Assembly (NCBI RefSeq): GCF_000968015.1
Contig: NZ_LACH01000001.1
Location: 219,629-283,628 of the forward strand
DNA length: 64,000 nt
Reading direction: 5' to 3'
Origin: Pseudomonas fluorescens
Lineage (GTDB): Bacteria > Pseudomonadota > Gammaproteobacteria > Pseudomonadales > Pseudomonadaceae
The notes under the pieces: generated by a model
Seen by the model: the letters and a program-made list of their open reading frames with translations, nothing else
What the model was told of the DNA's origin: nothing
Database searches by the model: none
Part shown: positions 1 through 7,038 of the stretch, one piece after another
Layout: the number at the start of each line of letters is the position of its first letter
How positions within the stretch are numbered: position 1 is the stretch's first letter
Made by a program: the position numbers and the translations under genes

Positions 1-2
1 AG

Positions 3-92
3 CCCAGTGGCGAGCCGAACTGGCAGAAACGCACCAGCACAGCTTTCTTATCCCCACCGGATTTGGCAACCGAACCAGTGGAGGAAAAATGA
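3..92 (+). CDS. 3' end of an unidentified gene (partial)
   Basis: This is an open frame running in from the left edge and stopping at TGA 90-92. Its last residues are polar and proline-rich and were not recognised. Its stop overlaps an ATG at 89 (ATGA arrangement) that has a very good Shine-Dalgarno (GGAGG, about 79-84) in front of it. That suggests the frame is the end of a real gene in a translationally coupled operon. The coupled ORF is only ten codons (89-121, ending TAA), so the next gene may be truncated or this may be chance. A second frame is also open through 121, so the frame choice is uncertain. Confidence 0.3.
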   Translation, partial: PSGEPNWQKRTSTAFLSPPDLATEPVEEK

Positions 93-167
93 CGCTCCCA
101 GGTTTCGAACCATCGATTTAAATCAAAAGAAATGAGGCTGCCACTTGGTGGCGAGGGTGATGCGCCA

Positions 168-1175
168 ATGACGCAAGGCTATCCAAAACCGTGGCAGAGC
201 TATCAGAAACAACTTGAATTGCTAATGGCCCGTGGGATGGTTGTGACTGATCAACCCAAAGCGTTGGAGTACCTGGAACGCATCGGCTACTACCGCCTCA
301 GCGGTTATTGGTTTGCCTTTCGCGAACGTACCGAGCTCTGCTGCCCAATCAATCAGCAAGGCAGTAAAAAACCATCCAAGACAAAACCGACTCGCTTCCC
401 GCTTGATGATTTCAAGCCTGGGACTACGTTCCAGAATGCCGTCGACCTATACGTCTTCGATAAGAAGCTGCGGCTATTGATCCTGGATGCCTTGGAGCGC
501 ATTGAAATTGCTTTACGGGTGGACATATCCCACGGACTTGGCAAACACGAAAAGTTTGCTTACCTGAGGCCCGAGCTGTTCCACGAAAGCTTTTCTAAAC
601 AGTTGGACGGCAAAACTGGTCTGACTAAACATCATGTCTGGCTTGGCAAACACGCTGCGTTGATCAATCGCTCGAACGAAGACTTTATTCGCCACAACAA
701 GGAAAAATATGGCCTTCCGTTAGCGGTCTGGGTGGCGTGCGAGGTTTGGGATTTCGGTACGCTTTCGACGCTTTATGCCGGTATGACTGAGGCGGATCAA
801 GATGATATCTCGCAAGAGTACGGCATCAGCAATGGCAGGGTCTTCGCCAGTTGGCTCCGAAGCCTGAACTATCTACGCAACGTGTGCGCCCATCACAGTC
901 GTCTGTGGAACCGAAACATCGTTGACCAACCGAAGCTGCCACCGATAGACCAAGCGTCGACATTGTCCGCGTTCCATGATGACCCACACCGTCGAGCTCG
1001 TCCGTTCATGCTTTTTTGCATCACTCAGCACCTGATGAAGGTCATCAATCCATCATCGAGCTGGGGAAAACGCTTGAAGGCACTGCTGCTAAATGACTTC
1101 CCCAATCTGACCCATCTGGATCTCAACCTTGACGGGATGGGAATCGACCAAGACTGGCAGAAACGCGACTGGTAA
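168..1175 (+). CDS. Abi_2 (AbiD/AbiF-like) abortive-infection protein
   Basis: A 335-residue protein of the Abi_2 family, whose founders (lactococcal AbiD/AbiF) abort phage infection. The N-terminus has the family signature of a Lys/Leu-rich helix followed by YLERIGYYRLSGYW. The C-terminal third has SLNYLRNVCAHHSRLWNR, an R-x4-H type motif like that of HEPN ribonucleases, so RNA cleavage is a plausible activity (inference). I prefer ATG 168 over the upstream in-frame ATG 132 because family proteins begin close to this helix and a GAGGGTG-like ribosome site lies ahead of it. No signal peptide or membrane segment is visible, so it should be cytoplasmic. The codon use is less GC-biased than the neighbours, which fits horizontal acquisition. 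No restriction gene is recognisable next to it. Confidence 0.85.
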   Translation: MTQGYPKPWQSYQKQLELLMARGMVVTDQPKALEYLERIGYYRLSGYWFAFRERTELCCPINQQGSKKPSKTKPTRFPLDDFKPGTTFQNAVDLYVFDKKLRLLILDALERIEIALRVDISHGLGKHEKFAYLRPELFHESFSKQLDGKTGLTKHHVWLGKHAALINRSNEDFIRHNKEKYGLPLAVWVACEVWDFGTLSTLYAGMTEADQDDISQEYGISNGRVFASWLRSLNYLRNVCAHHSRLWNRNIVDQPKLPPIDQASTLSAFHDDPHRRARPFMLFCITQHLMKVINPSSSWGKRLKALLLNDFPNLTHLDLNLDGMGIDQDWQKRDW

Positions 1176-1194
1176 GGTGGAAAAATCCAGGCAA

Positions 1195-1244
1195 TAAAAA
1201 ACCCCTGAGCAGTCTCAGCGCCGAAGCGCATCAACCGACAGGGG
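1195..1244 (-). terminator. Rho-independent terminator, reverse strand
   Basis: On the reverse strand CCCCTG pairs with CAGGGG and is followed by a TTTTTTATTG tract. Inside the loop is a second perfect hairpin, GCGC-TTCG-GCGC. It would end transcripts from the small acidic gene and micro-ORF upstream on that strand. It lies tail to tail with the Abi_2 gene. Confidence 0.65.
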
Positions 1245-1286
1245 CCGTGTTGTGGGCGATTATAAGGATTGAGAACGTCTCGTCAA

Positions 1287-1421
1287 CTACGTTACGGCAG
1301 CAATATTAGGACGTGAAACATCACGGCTAGCTGCAATGGCTTCAATAATTTCGGAAGTTTGTAACCGATCAAGCTGTGAGCCCATGTCATGGTCGGGAAC
1401 GGTTTTAATGCGGTTTTTCAC
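1287..1421 (-). CDS. possible 44-residue micro-ORF coupled to the acidic protein gene
   Basis: A short GTG-started frame whose start overlaps the TGA of the preceding acidic-protein gene (GTGA overlap). It ends with TAG 40-odd bases before the terminator at 1195-1244. The product would be small, mixed-charge and probably helical in its middle (DRLQTSEIIEAIAASRDV). The overlap and the position before a terminator favour translation. The low GC at third codon positions argues against. No homologue was recognised. Confidence 0.3.
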   Translation of the reverse strand: MKNRIKTVPDHDMGSQLDRLQTSEIIEAIAASRDVSRPNIAAVT

Positions 1422-1624
1422 TCTGTCGTCCAATCAAACTCGTCGTACTCATCATCCTCTTCGTCCTCGACCTCTTCATCATCAAGGACGTCTTCCTCAA
1501 ACGCTTCCTCTGCCTGCTTCGCCAGCAGAAACTCCTTACGACTCTCAGTAACAGCTCGCCGTAATTCCTGACCCTTCACCGGGCAGTTGAGCATTTGGGC
1601 GATGCGGTCGATTTTTTTCGCCAT
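1418..1624 (-). CDS. small hypothetical protein with acidic C-terminal tail
   Basis: A 68-residue cytoplasmic protein. The N-terminal half is basic and helical (MAKKIDRIAQMLNC). The last third is almost only Asp and Glu, ending DEFDWTTE. I chose ATG 1624 because GGAGGTAGCC sits directly before it; a longer frame begins at 1684 without a good ribosome site. Function unknown. The acidic tail could act as a nucleic-acid mimic or a protein-binding tail, but nothing in the sequence decides this. It lies 80 bp downstream of the anti-sigma-like gene on the same strand and could be the last part of that transcript. Confidence 0.6.
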   Translation of the reverse strand: MAKKIDRIAQMLNCPVKGQELRRAVTESRKEFLLAKQAEEAFEEDVLDDEEVEDEEDDEYDEFDWTTE

Positions 1625-1704
1625 GGCTACCTCCAACGCATCGGCTATGAGTCGATAGTGCGCGCTTTCGGGTGCCGATGCCAAATGGCTGACCGCTCTG
1701 CCTC

Positions 1705-2328
1705 TCAGTTTTTCTGCAAATCCTTGAGTCTGGCCGTGAGATTTTCCTTGGGAAAACGTTTGTGCAATGTCGCCATCAGGTCAGCGGCCGCTTGAGCCTG
1801 ACCCGCCTTTTGCAGGCGGATCACTTCCCTTAATTGATCGTCGATAAACTTTGCCGGCGCTATCGCCGGGCGTTTGCTGACCTTCGCTTCGTTAGCCATT
1901 TCAGCGCTGATCGATTCGCTCTGCGCGGGGGCAGCAAAATCGGCCATTGGGGCCGCAAGCTCTGGCGCGGACATGGCGCCGGCCGGGGCAGCCAGAGAAC
2001 GCGCAACCGATGACGGTGCTTCTTTTTTGGCGACCGGTGCAGACGCCTTAGGTGCAGGCGCGAAGTCGTAACTCGGCGGTTGCTCCTCCGTGCGTTGCAC
2101 CAGTGCAAGCATCAGGGCCACACCGACGAGGCTGGCGAATGCGACTTGCCAACGGGGTTTCTGGCAGGCCTGGACCCAGCGTTTCCACAGACTTGGCTTC
2201 TGCACAGGGACTTCACGGTGTGCGGCCGCCAGGAGGAACGCGTCGAGATGGGCCGGTGGTTCGCTGATCGCGTGTTCACGATAGTGCTTCAACACTTCGT
2301 CTTCTGGCGTAGGACGGGCGTCAGTCAT
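1705..2328 (-). CDS. probable anti-sigma factor-like membrane protein
   Basis: A 207-residue protein with a cytoplasmic N-terminal segment of about 60 residues, one membrane span at about 60-80 (WQVAFASLVGVALMLALVQ), a long Ala/Pro-rich periplasmic linker and a helical C-terminal end. Its start overlaps the stop of the ECF sigma gene (ATGA), so the two are translationally coupled, as expected for a sigma/anti-sigma pair. The zinc-binding HxxxCxxC motif of classical ZAS anti-sigma domains is absent, so the role rests on position and topology. It would hold the sigma factor at the inner membrane until an envelope signal arrives. Confidence 0.6.
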   Translation of the reverse strand: MTDARPTPEDEVLKHYREHAISEPPAHLDAFLLAAAHREVPVQKPSLWKRWVQACQKPRWQVAFASLVGVALMLALVQRTEEQPPSYDFAPAPKASAPVAKKEAPSSVARSLAAPAGAMSAPELAAPMADFAAPAQSESISAEMANEAKVSKRPAIAPAKFIDDQLREVIRLQKAGQAQAAADLMATLHKRFPKENLTARLKDLQKN

Positions 2329-2891
2329 GTCAGTACCTCCTCGGCCAGCAGCCGACGCAGTTTTTGCTGGGCGTAGCGCAAACGGCTTTTGACGGTTTCC
2401 AGCGGTGTTTCGGTGAGGGTGGCGATCTGCGGCAGGTCGAGATCGCCATGGGCGCGCAGCAGGAACACTTCGCGCTGGTCAGCGGGCAGGTTTTGCAGGG
2501 CCGCTTCGAGGCGCTGGTTGTCGCGGCTAAGGCTCAGCAGTTGTTCGGGATCGGCCGTGTCATCGCTCAGCGCATGGATCTGTTCGTCATAGCTGTCGTG
2601 CAAGGGGTTGTGGATTCCGTGTTTGCGCCAGTGATCGATCAGGCGGTTGCGGGCAATCTGGTAGAGCCAGGTACGAAAATTCGCCCGACCTTGTGGCTGA
2701 CTGGTGCTGCGGATCAGGCTCAACCAAGTGTCCTGGTAAACCTCTTCGGCCAGTTCGGACTTGCCGCTCAGGCCGAGCAGGAATCGGTAGAGCCCTTGGC
2801 GATGACGGGCGTACAGAATCTCGAACGCCGGCCCGTCGCCTGCGCGATAACGGGCCAGCAGCGATTCGTCGCTCGGTTCAGGAGCAGACAT
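2325..2891 (-). CDS. ECF RNA polymerase sigma factor
   Basis: A 188-residue sigma-70 family factor of the extracytoplasmic-function type. Region 2 is seen in LYRFLLGLSGKSELAEEVYQ and the aromatic-rich FRTWLYQIARNRLIDHWRK. Region 4 is seen in LPADQREVFLLRAHGDLDL followed by the helix-turn-helix ETPLETVKSRLRYAQQKLRR. I use ATG 2891 (MSAPEPSDES) rather than the longer frame from 3014, because the extension overlaps the VWA gene and lacks sigma-like sequence. Its start lies 1 base after the VWA stop, and its stop overlaps the anti-sigma-like start. The three genes therefore form one operon with the VWA lipoprotein first. Confidence 0.9.
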   Translation of the reverse strand: MSAPEPSDESLLARYRAGDGPAFEILYARHRQGLYRFLLGLSGKSELAEEVYQDTWLSLIRSTSQPQGRANFRTWLYQIARNRLIDHWRKHGIHNPLHDSYDEQIHALSDDTADPEQLLSLSRDNQRLEAALQNLPADQREVFLLRAHGDLDLPQIATLTETPLETVKSRLRYAQQKLRRLLAEEVLT

Positions 2892-2892
2892 G

Positions 2893-4605
2893 TCAGTTGT
2901 AGCCTCCCTTAAGCGGCTCACTATTGGATGCGGTCGTGGCTCGCAGGCTCTGCGCCAACTCCACCATTTGCACGAACTCTGCACGCAGACCAAATCGATC
3001 TTCGCCGCGCGCACCGCGAGCCAAAGCCTCGGTGTCCTTCAGGCTGAAATCGCCGGTATAGCGCCCATCCTTGAGTTGCTGGGAAAACGCCGCCACGGCC
3101 GCCGCAAATCGCAGGTCGTCGCTGGCTTTGCCTTCCGAACCACCCGCAATGGGTCGTTCGATCAAGCGACTATTCCCACCTTCCGGCGGCTGATAACGCA
3201 CACGCAGCATCGCCAGTTCCCCGTTTGTACCGGATGCCACCGACTCCGACTTTCCATACCGCAACGGCTCCAACCAACCCTTCTCGCCCTTGGGCACAAT
3301 TTCGTACAACGCCGTCACCGTATGTCCTGCGCCGATTTCACCGGCATCGACCTTGTCGTTACTGAAATCCTCACGCTTCAACGCACGATTTTCATACCCC
3401 AACAGCCGATATTCGCTGACCTGCGCCGGGTTGAACTCCACTTGCAGCTTCACGTTTTTCGCCACGACCGCGAGGGTAGAACCGAGCTGATCCACCAGCA
3501 CCTTGCGCGCCTCGCGCAGGTTGTCGATGTAGGCATAGTTGCCGTCGCCGGCATCGGCCAACTGTTCCATCAGGTGTTCATTGTAGTTATCCACACCAAA
3601 ACCCAATGTGGTCAGGGAAACGCCGGTCTTGCGCTTATCCACAGCCAATTGCTTGAGGCTGTCGAAGTCGCTGATGCCGACGTTGAAGTCACCGTCGGTG
3701 GCCAGCAGGATGCGGTTGATGCCCTTGGGGATAAACGCCTGCTGCGCCATTTGATAGGCCAGTTCGATGCCTGACGCCCCAGCGGTGGAGCCGCCAGCGG
3801 TTAATTGATCGATGGCTGTACGAATTTTCGCTTTGTCGCGTCCGGAGGTCGGCTCCAGCACCACACGCGATTCGCCGGCATAAACGACCAATGAAACCCG
3901 GTCCTGCTCGCGCAATTGATCGACCAGCAATTTCAGGGTGCTTTTGACCAGCGGCAAACCTTCGCGTCGGTCCATCGAGCCGGACACGTCCACCAGAAAC
4001 ACCAGGTTCGCCGGGGCCAGTTCCGCAACCGCGCGGTCCGAGGCCTTGATGCCAATGCGCAGCAATCGGGTATGCGGGTTCCACGGCGACGGCGCCAGCT
4101 CTGTGGTCACGCCGAAGGGGGAGCCATCGGTGGGCAATGCGTAATCGTAGGGGAAATAATTGACCATCTCCTCCAATCGCACCGCACCTTCCGGTGGCAG
4201 GCGCCCCTGATTGAGCAAGCGGCGGACGTTGGCGTAAGCGCCGGTATCGACGTCGGCGCTGAAGGTCGAGACGGGCGCTTCGGCCACGCTGTGAATCGGA
4301 TTATCCGCCAGCGCTTGATACTGCTCCCGCTGCTCATCCCGATATCCCTGTGGAGATGCCTCGCCCGCAGGCATCGGCGCATAGCTCGCCATCGGTGCCG
4401 GACGTACGCTGCGCTTGGCCATCGAAGTGTCTGCCATAACCGCCTCGCTACGCACCATGACTTCAGCCGGCAGCGCACCTTGAGCCGGTGACGGAGCCGA
4501 GGCGGAATCAGGCTTGGATGAAACGCCGCAACCGGCAATGGCCAGCAGCAACCCGGCGGCGAAACCCTGGGCGGCCGGGCGGAGGAAATGCAGAGGGAGG
4601 GACAT
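2893..4605 (-). CDS. VWA-domain lipoprotein, YfbK-like
   Basis: A 570-residue exported lipoprotein. The N-terminus is a lipoprotein signal with lipobox IAGC. A linker leads to a YfbK-type N-terminal domain (FSADVDTGAYANVRRLLNQG, YFPYDYALP), then a von Willebrand A domain with the MIDAS motif FLVDVSGSM and the later ATDGDFNVG. The C-terminal part matches the DUF3520 region of YfbK proteins. VWA domains bind metal-dependent protein partners, so this may be an envelope scaffold or sensor. It is first in the operon, with the ECF sigma gene 1 base behind it, which suggests a link to envelope signalling (inference). Confidence 0.88.
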   Translation of the reverse strand: MSLPLHFLRPAAQGFAAGLLLAIAGCGVSSKPDSASAPSPAQGALPAEVMVRSEAVMADTSMAKRSVRPAPMASYAPMPAGEASPQGYRDEQREQYQALADNPIHSVAEAPVSTFSADVDTGAYANVRRLLNQGRLPPEGAVRLEEMVNYFPYDYALPTDGSPFGVTTELAPSPWNPHTRLLRIGIKASDRAVAELAPANLVFLVDVSGSMDRREGLPLVKSTLKLLVDQLREQDRVSLVVYAGESRVVLEPTSGRDKAKIRTAIDQLTAGGSTAGASGIELAYQMAQQAFIPKGINRILLATDGDFNVGISDFDSLKQLAVDKRKTGVSLTTLGFGVDNYNEHLMEQLADAGDGNYAYIDNLREARKVLVDQLGSTLAVVAKNVKLQVEFNPAQVSEYRLLGYENRALKREDFSNDKVDAGEIGAGHTVTALYEIVPKGEKGWLEPLRYGKSESVASGTNGELAMLRVRYQPPEGGNSRLIERPIAGGSEGKASDDLRFAAAVAAFSQQLKDGRYTGDFSLKDTEALARGARGEDRFGLRAEFVQMVELAQSLRATTASNSEPLKGGYN

Positions 4606-4692
4606 GGGGGCTGACCTCAGGAGGAAATTGGTCCATTCATCCTCTGAGACGAGCCCCTTTTCAGGTTCGGGTTAAACCGGCCGAAAAAAACT

Positions 4693-5253
4693 TCAGCGGT
4701 GATAACGCCGCACCACACTGCTGTTTTTCAGCACATGGCCTTTTATTTTTTCCAGTAGCTGCGCGCGCGTCAGGCCGGCGGGCAAAGCTTCCGGCGCCAG
4801 GTCCAGGGCATAGAGCTGGATGATGTAGTGGTGCGCGCTGTCGCCGACCGGCGGGCAAGGGCCGACATAACCGGCGGTGCCTTTGCTGTTGGTGCCACTG
4901 ACGCCTTCAAGGGCGGATTTTGCGCCGACGCCAGCGGCAATCTGATGCGTCGCGGCTTTGATGCCGTAATGCACCCAGTGATCGACGCCTTGGCCTTTTT
5001 GACCGTCAGGATCGTGCATGACGATGGCGTAACTGAGGGTGCCCGGCGGGCCGGCGTTCCAATTCAAGGCCGGTGACTGGTTGTGCCCACCACAATTGGG
5101 CGCATCGCTGGCGGCAGCCGAGGTGAACAGTCGATCGTCGGTGACACCTGGGATGTTCAGGGTAAAGCGCTCCTGGGCCTGCGCCGGAAATTGCACGCAA
5201 AGGGCGACTGCAACGGCCGCCAGCCAAGGGTTCAGAGAGGTCAATCGGGTCAT
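4693..5253 (-). CDS. YbhB/YbcL-type PEBP-like periplasmic protein
   Basis: A 186-residue secreted protein of the bacterial phosphatidylethanolamine-binding (Raf-kinase-inhibitor-like) family. After a signal peptide ending near FPAQAQ come the family motifs: NQSPALNWNAGPPGTLSYAI, MHDPDG, DHWVHYGI, and GPCPPVGDSAHHYIIQLYAL. The ligand pocket residues D-P and the H-x-Y segment are present. ATG 5253 is used because it starts the signal peptide; a longer frame upstream reads through the divergent promoter region. The physiological ligand is unknown for most bacterial members. It is divergent from the Rieske/FAD gene and appears monocistronic. Confidence 0.85.
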   Translation of the reverse strand: MTRLTSLNPWLAAVAVALCVQFPAQAQERFTLNIPGVTDDRLFTSAAASDAPNCGGHNQSPALNWNAGPPGTLSYAIVMHDPDGQKGQGVDHWVHYGIKAATHQIAAGVGAKSALEGVSGTNSKGTAGYVGPCPPVGDSAHHYIIQLYALDLAPEALPAGLTRAQLLEKIKGHVLKNSSVVRRYHR

Positions 5254-5392
5254 ACCGGAGCACCTTGTGCGGGTGGGGCCGTCGTCGGCGTGCAAACTAT
5301 AGCCGGACCGTTCATTCGGTGGCAGCGGGAATTGGCTGAACCTCCATATAAGCGCCAAACTCTTTAGTGAAACGCTTGCCTGGAGAGTGATC

Positions 5393-6919
5393 ATGGCACT
5401 GCACCGCGTCGCCCGTTTCGCCGATGTGTCCGAAAACCGGGGCCTTGAGGTCCAGATCGCAGACACGAAAATTGTCCTGTTGCGGGTGGGCGATCAACTA
5501 CGCGCCTTTCAGGGCGAATGCCCCCATGCCGGGGCGCCGCTGGCCGAAGGCGCTCTGTGCGACGGACGTTTGATCTGCCCGTGGCACAAGGCTGTTTATC
5601 GGATCGAAGACGGTGCGCTGTGCGAACCACCGGCCCTGGACAGCCTCAAGCGCTATCCGCTGGAAGTGCGCGGTGACGAGGTCTGGGTCGACGATCAGCC
5701 GATGTCCGACGCTCATACCCCACCGGCCGACGACGCGCGAACGTTTGTGATCATCGGTGCCGGTGCGGCAGGCACCGCGTGCGCGGCAGCGTTGCGCGAA
5801 AAGGGCTTCGGTGGCCGGGTGCTGTTGATCGACCGTGAAACCGACGCCGGGTACGACCGCACGGTCTTGAGCAAATTCGTGATTGCTGGGGAGATGCCGC
5901 CGGAAGAAGTCCCGCCACTGCGTGATGAAAACTTTTACCGCGAACAGCGCATTGAGCGAATAAACGCTGAAGTGACGAGCCTGGACGCCGCGAACAAAAC
6001 GTTGCACCTGTCTGATGGTCAATCGCTGAGCTACGACGCTGCGCTGCTCGCCACCGGTGGCACACCCAATCCGCTTACGCTGCCTGGCGCCGACCTGCCG
6101 CAGGTGTTCGTGCTGCGGTCGAAGGATCAGGCGCAGCGGATTCTGGGCTCGGCAAAACCGGGCCAACGGGCGGTGATCATCGGCGACAGCTTTATTGCCA
6201 TGGAATCCGCGTCCTCCCTGCGTCAATACGGTCTGGACGTCACCGTTCTGGCCCGCCACGCAATACCTTTTGCCAAACAGTTTGGCGACGCCGTCGGCAA
6301 ATCGATTCGTGCCCTGCACGAGGCCAACGGCGTGGTGTTTCATACGGATGGCAACGCAACGCGCGTCGAAGGAACGACCAAGGTTGAAGCGGTGCGCCTG
6401 GACAACGGTCAACGTTTACCGGCGGATCTGGTGTTGGTCGGCATTGGCGTCAGCCCGGCAACCGCATTTACCGGCCTTCCCCTGGAAAAGGACCAATCGC
6501 TGAAGGTCGACGGCGGGATGCGCGTGACCGATGGGCTTTGGGCGGCCGGCGATATCGCGACCTTCCCGCTCAACGGCCAGCCCCAACGAATCGAACATTG
6601 GCGCCTGGCACAGCAGCAGGCACGGATCGCAGCGATGAACATGCTCGGCGGCGACGAGCATTACCTCGACGTGCCCTATTTCTGGACCTGGCACTTCGGT
6701 AAAAACTACGACTACCTCGGCCACGCCGCGACCTGGGATGAGGTCGAGTTCAAAGGTGACCCTGACCATCCTCCCTTTATCGGCCTGTTCGGCAAGGACG
6801 GGTTGGTGGTCGCCGCAGTGGCTTGCGATGAAGAGCGTGCGATAGCGCTGCTCGCCGAACGGATGAAACAGCCGTTGTCGGTGGACGAGGCGTGGCGGCT
6901 GATTCGGGACCTGAATTAA
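5393..6919 (+). CDS. Rieske-domain FAD/NAD(P) oxidoreductase (AIF-like)
   Basis: A 508-residue fusion. Residues about 1-105 are a Rieske [2Fe-2S] domain with CPH (C43, H45) and CPWH (C62, H65) ligands. From about 120 follows a pyridine-nucleotide-disulphide oxidoreductase with the FAD motif IIGAGAAGTACA and the NAD motif VIIGDSFIAMESA. The second FAD motif is GLWAAGDIATFP, and a C-terminal reductase domain follows. The architecture is that of AIF-like or nitrite-reductase-like single-chain reductases that pass electrons from NAD(P)H through FAD to an iron-sulfur centre. ATG 5393 is preferred over GTG 5387 because of TGGAGAG spacing. No partner oxygenase lies nearby, so the electron acceptor is unknown. 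Confidence 0.88.
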   Translation: MALHRVARFADVSENRGLEVQIADTKIVLLRVGDQLRAFQGECPHAGAPLAEGALCDGRLICPWHKAVYRIEDGALCEPPALDSLKRYPLEVRGDEVWVDDQPMSDAHTPPADDARTFVIIGAGAAGTACAAALREKGFGGRVLLIDRETDAGYDRTVLSKFVIAGEMPPEEVPPLRDENFYREQRIERINAEVTSLDAANKTLHLSDGQSLSYDAALLATGGTPNPLTLPGADLPQVFVLRSKDQAQRILGSAKPGQRAVIIGDSFIAMESASSLRQYGLDVTVLARHAIPFAKQFGDAVGKSIRALHEANGVVFHTDGNATRVEGTTKVEAVRLDNGQRLPADLVLVGIGVSPATAFTGLPLEKDQSLKVDGGMRVTDGLWAAGDIATFPLNGQPQRIEHWRLAQQQARIAAMNMLGGDEHYLDVPYFWTWHFGKNYDYLGHAATWDEVEFKGDPDHPPFIGLFGKDGLVVAAVACDEERAIALLAERMKQPLSVDEAWRLIRDLN

Positions 6920-6984
6920 CGGGATGTGGGAGTCCTTCGGCCTCCAGCGGGAGCAAGCTCCCTCGCCACAAGCCAGACAGCAAA

Positions 6985-7019
6985 ACGCCCGGCGTCTGCG
7001 TTGCGCAGAGGCCGGGCGT
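6985..7019. terminator. GC-rich hairpin between convergent genes
   Basis: A long stem, ACGCCCGGC pairing with GCCGGGCGT, is extended inwards by TCTGCG/CGCAGA around a three-base loop. On the reverse strand it is followed by TTTT, so it is a good terminator for the YdgA-like gene. On the forward strand the T-tract is weak. A partial REP-like stretch (about 6947-6966) lies just before it. Confidence 0.7.
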
Positions 7020-7038
7020 CGGTCTGTAAACCCTGGCT

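Noticed and set aside
101..117. GGTTTCGAACC considered as a tRNA T-arm
   Set aside because: No acceptor, D-arm or anticodon stem could be matched on either strand.
2890..3774. 294-codon forward frame opposite the VWA gene
   Set aside because: The reverse strand encodes a clear VWA lipoprotein; the forward translation shows no domain.
4606..4692. Possible ECF promoter (GAACC and CGTCT) before the VWA gene
   Set aside because: The spacing is only about 12 bases, too short for known ECF promoters.
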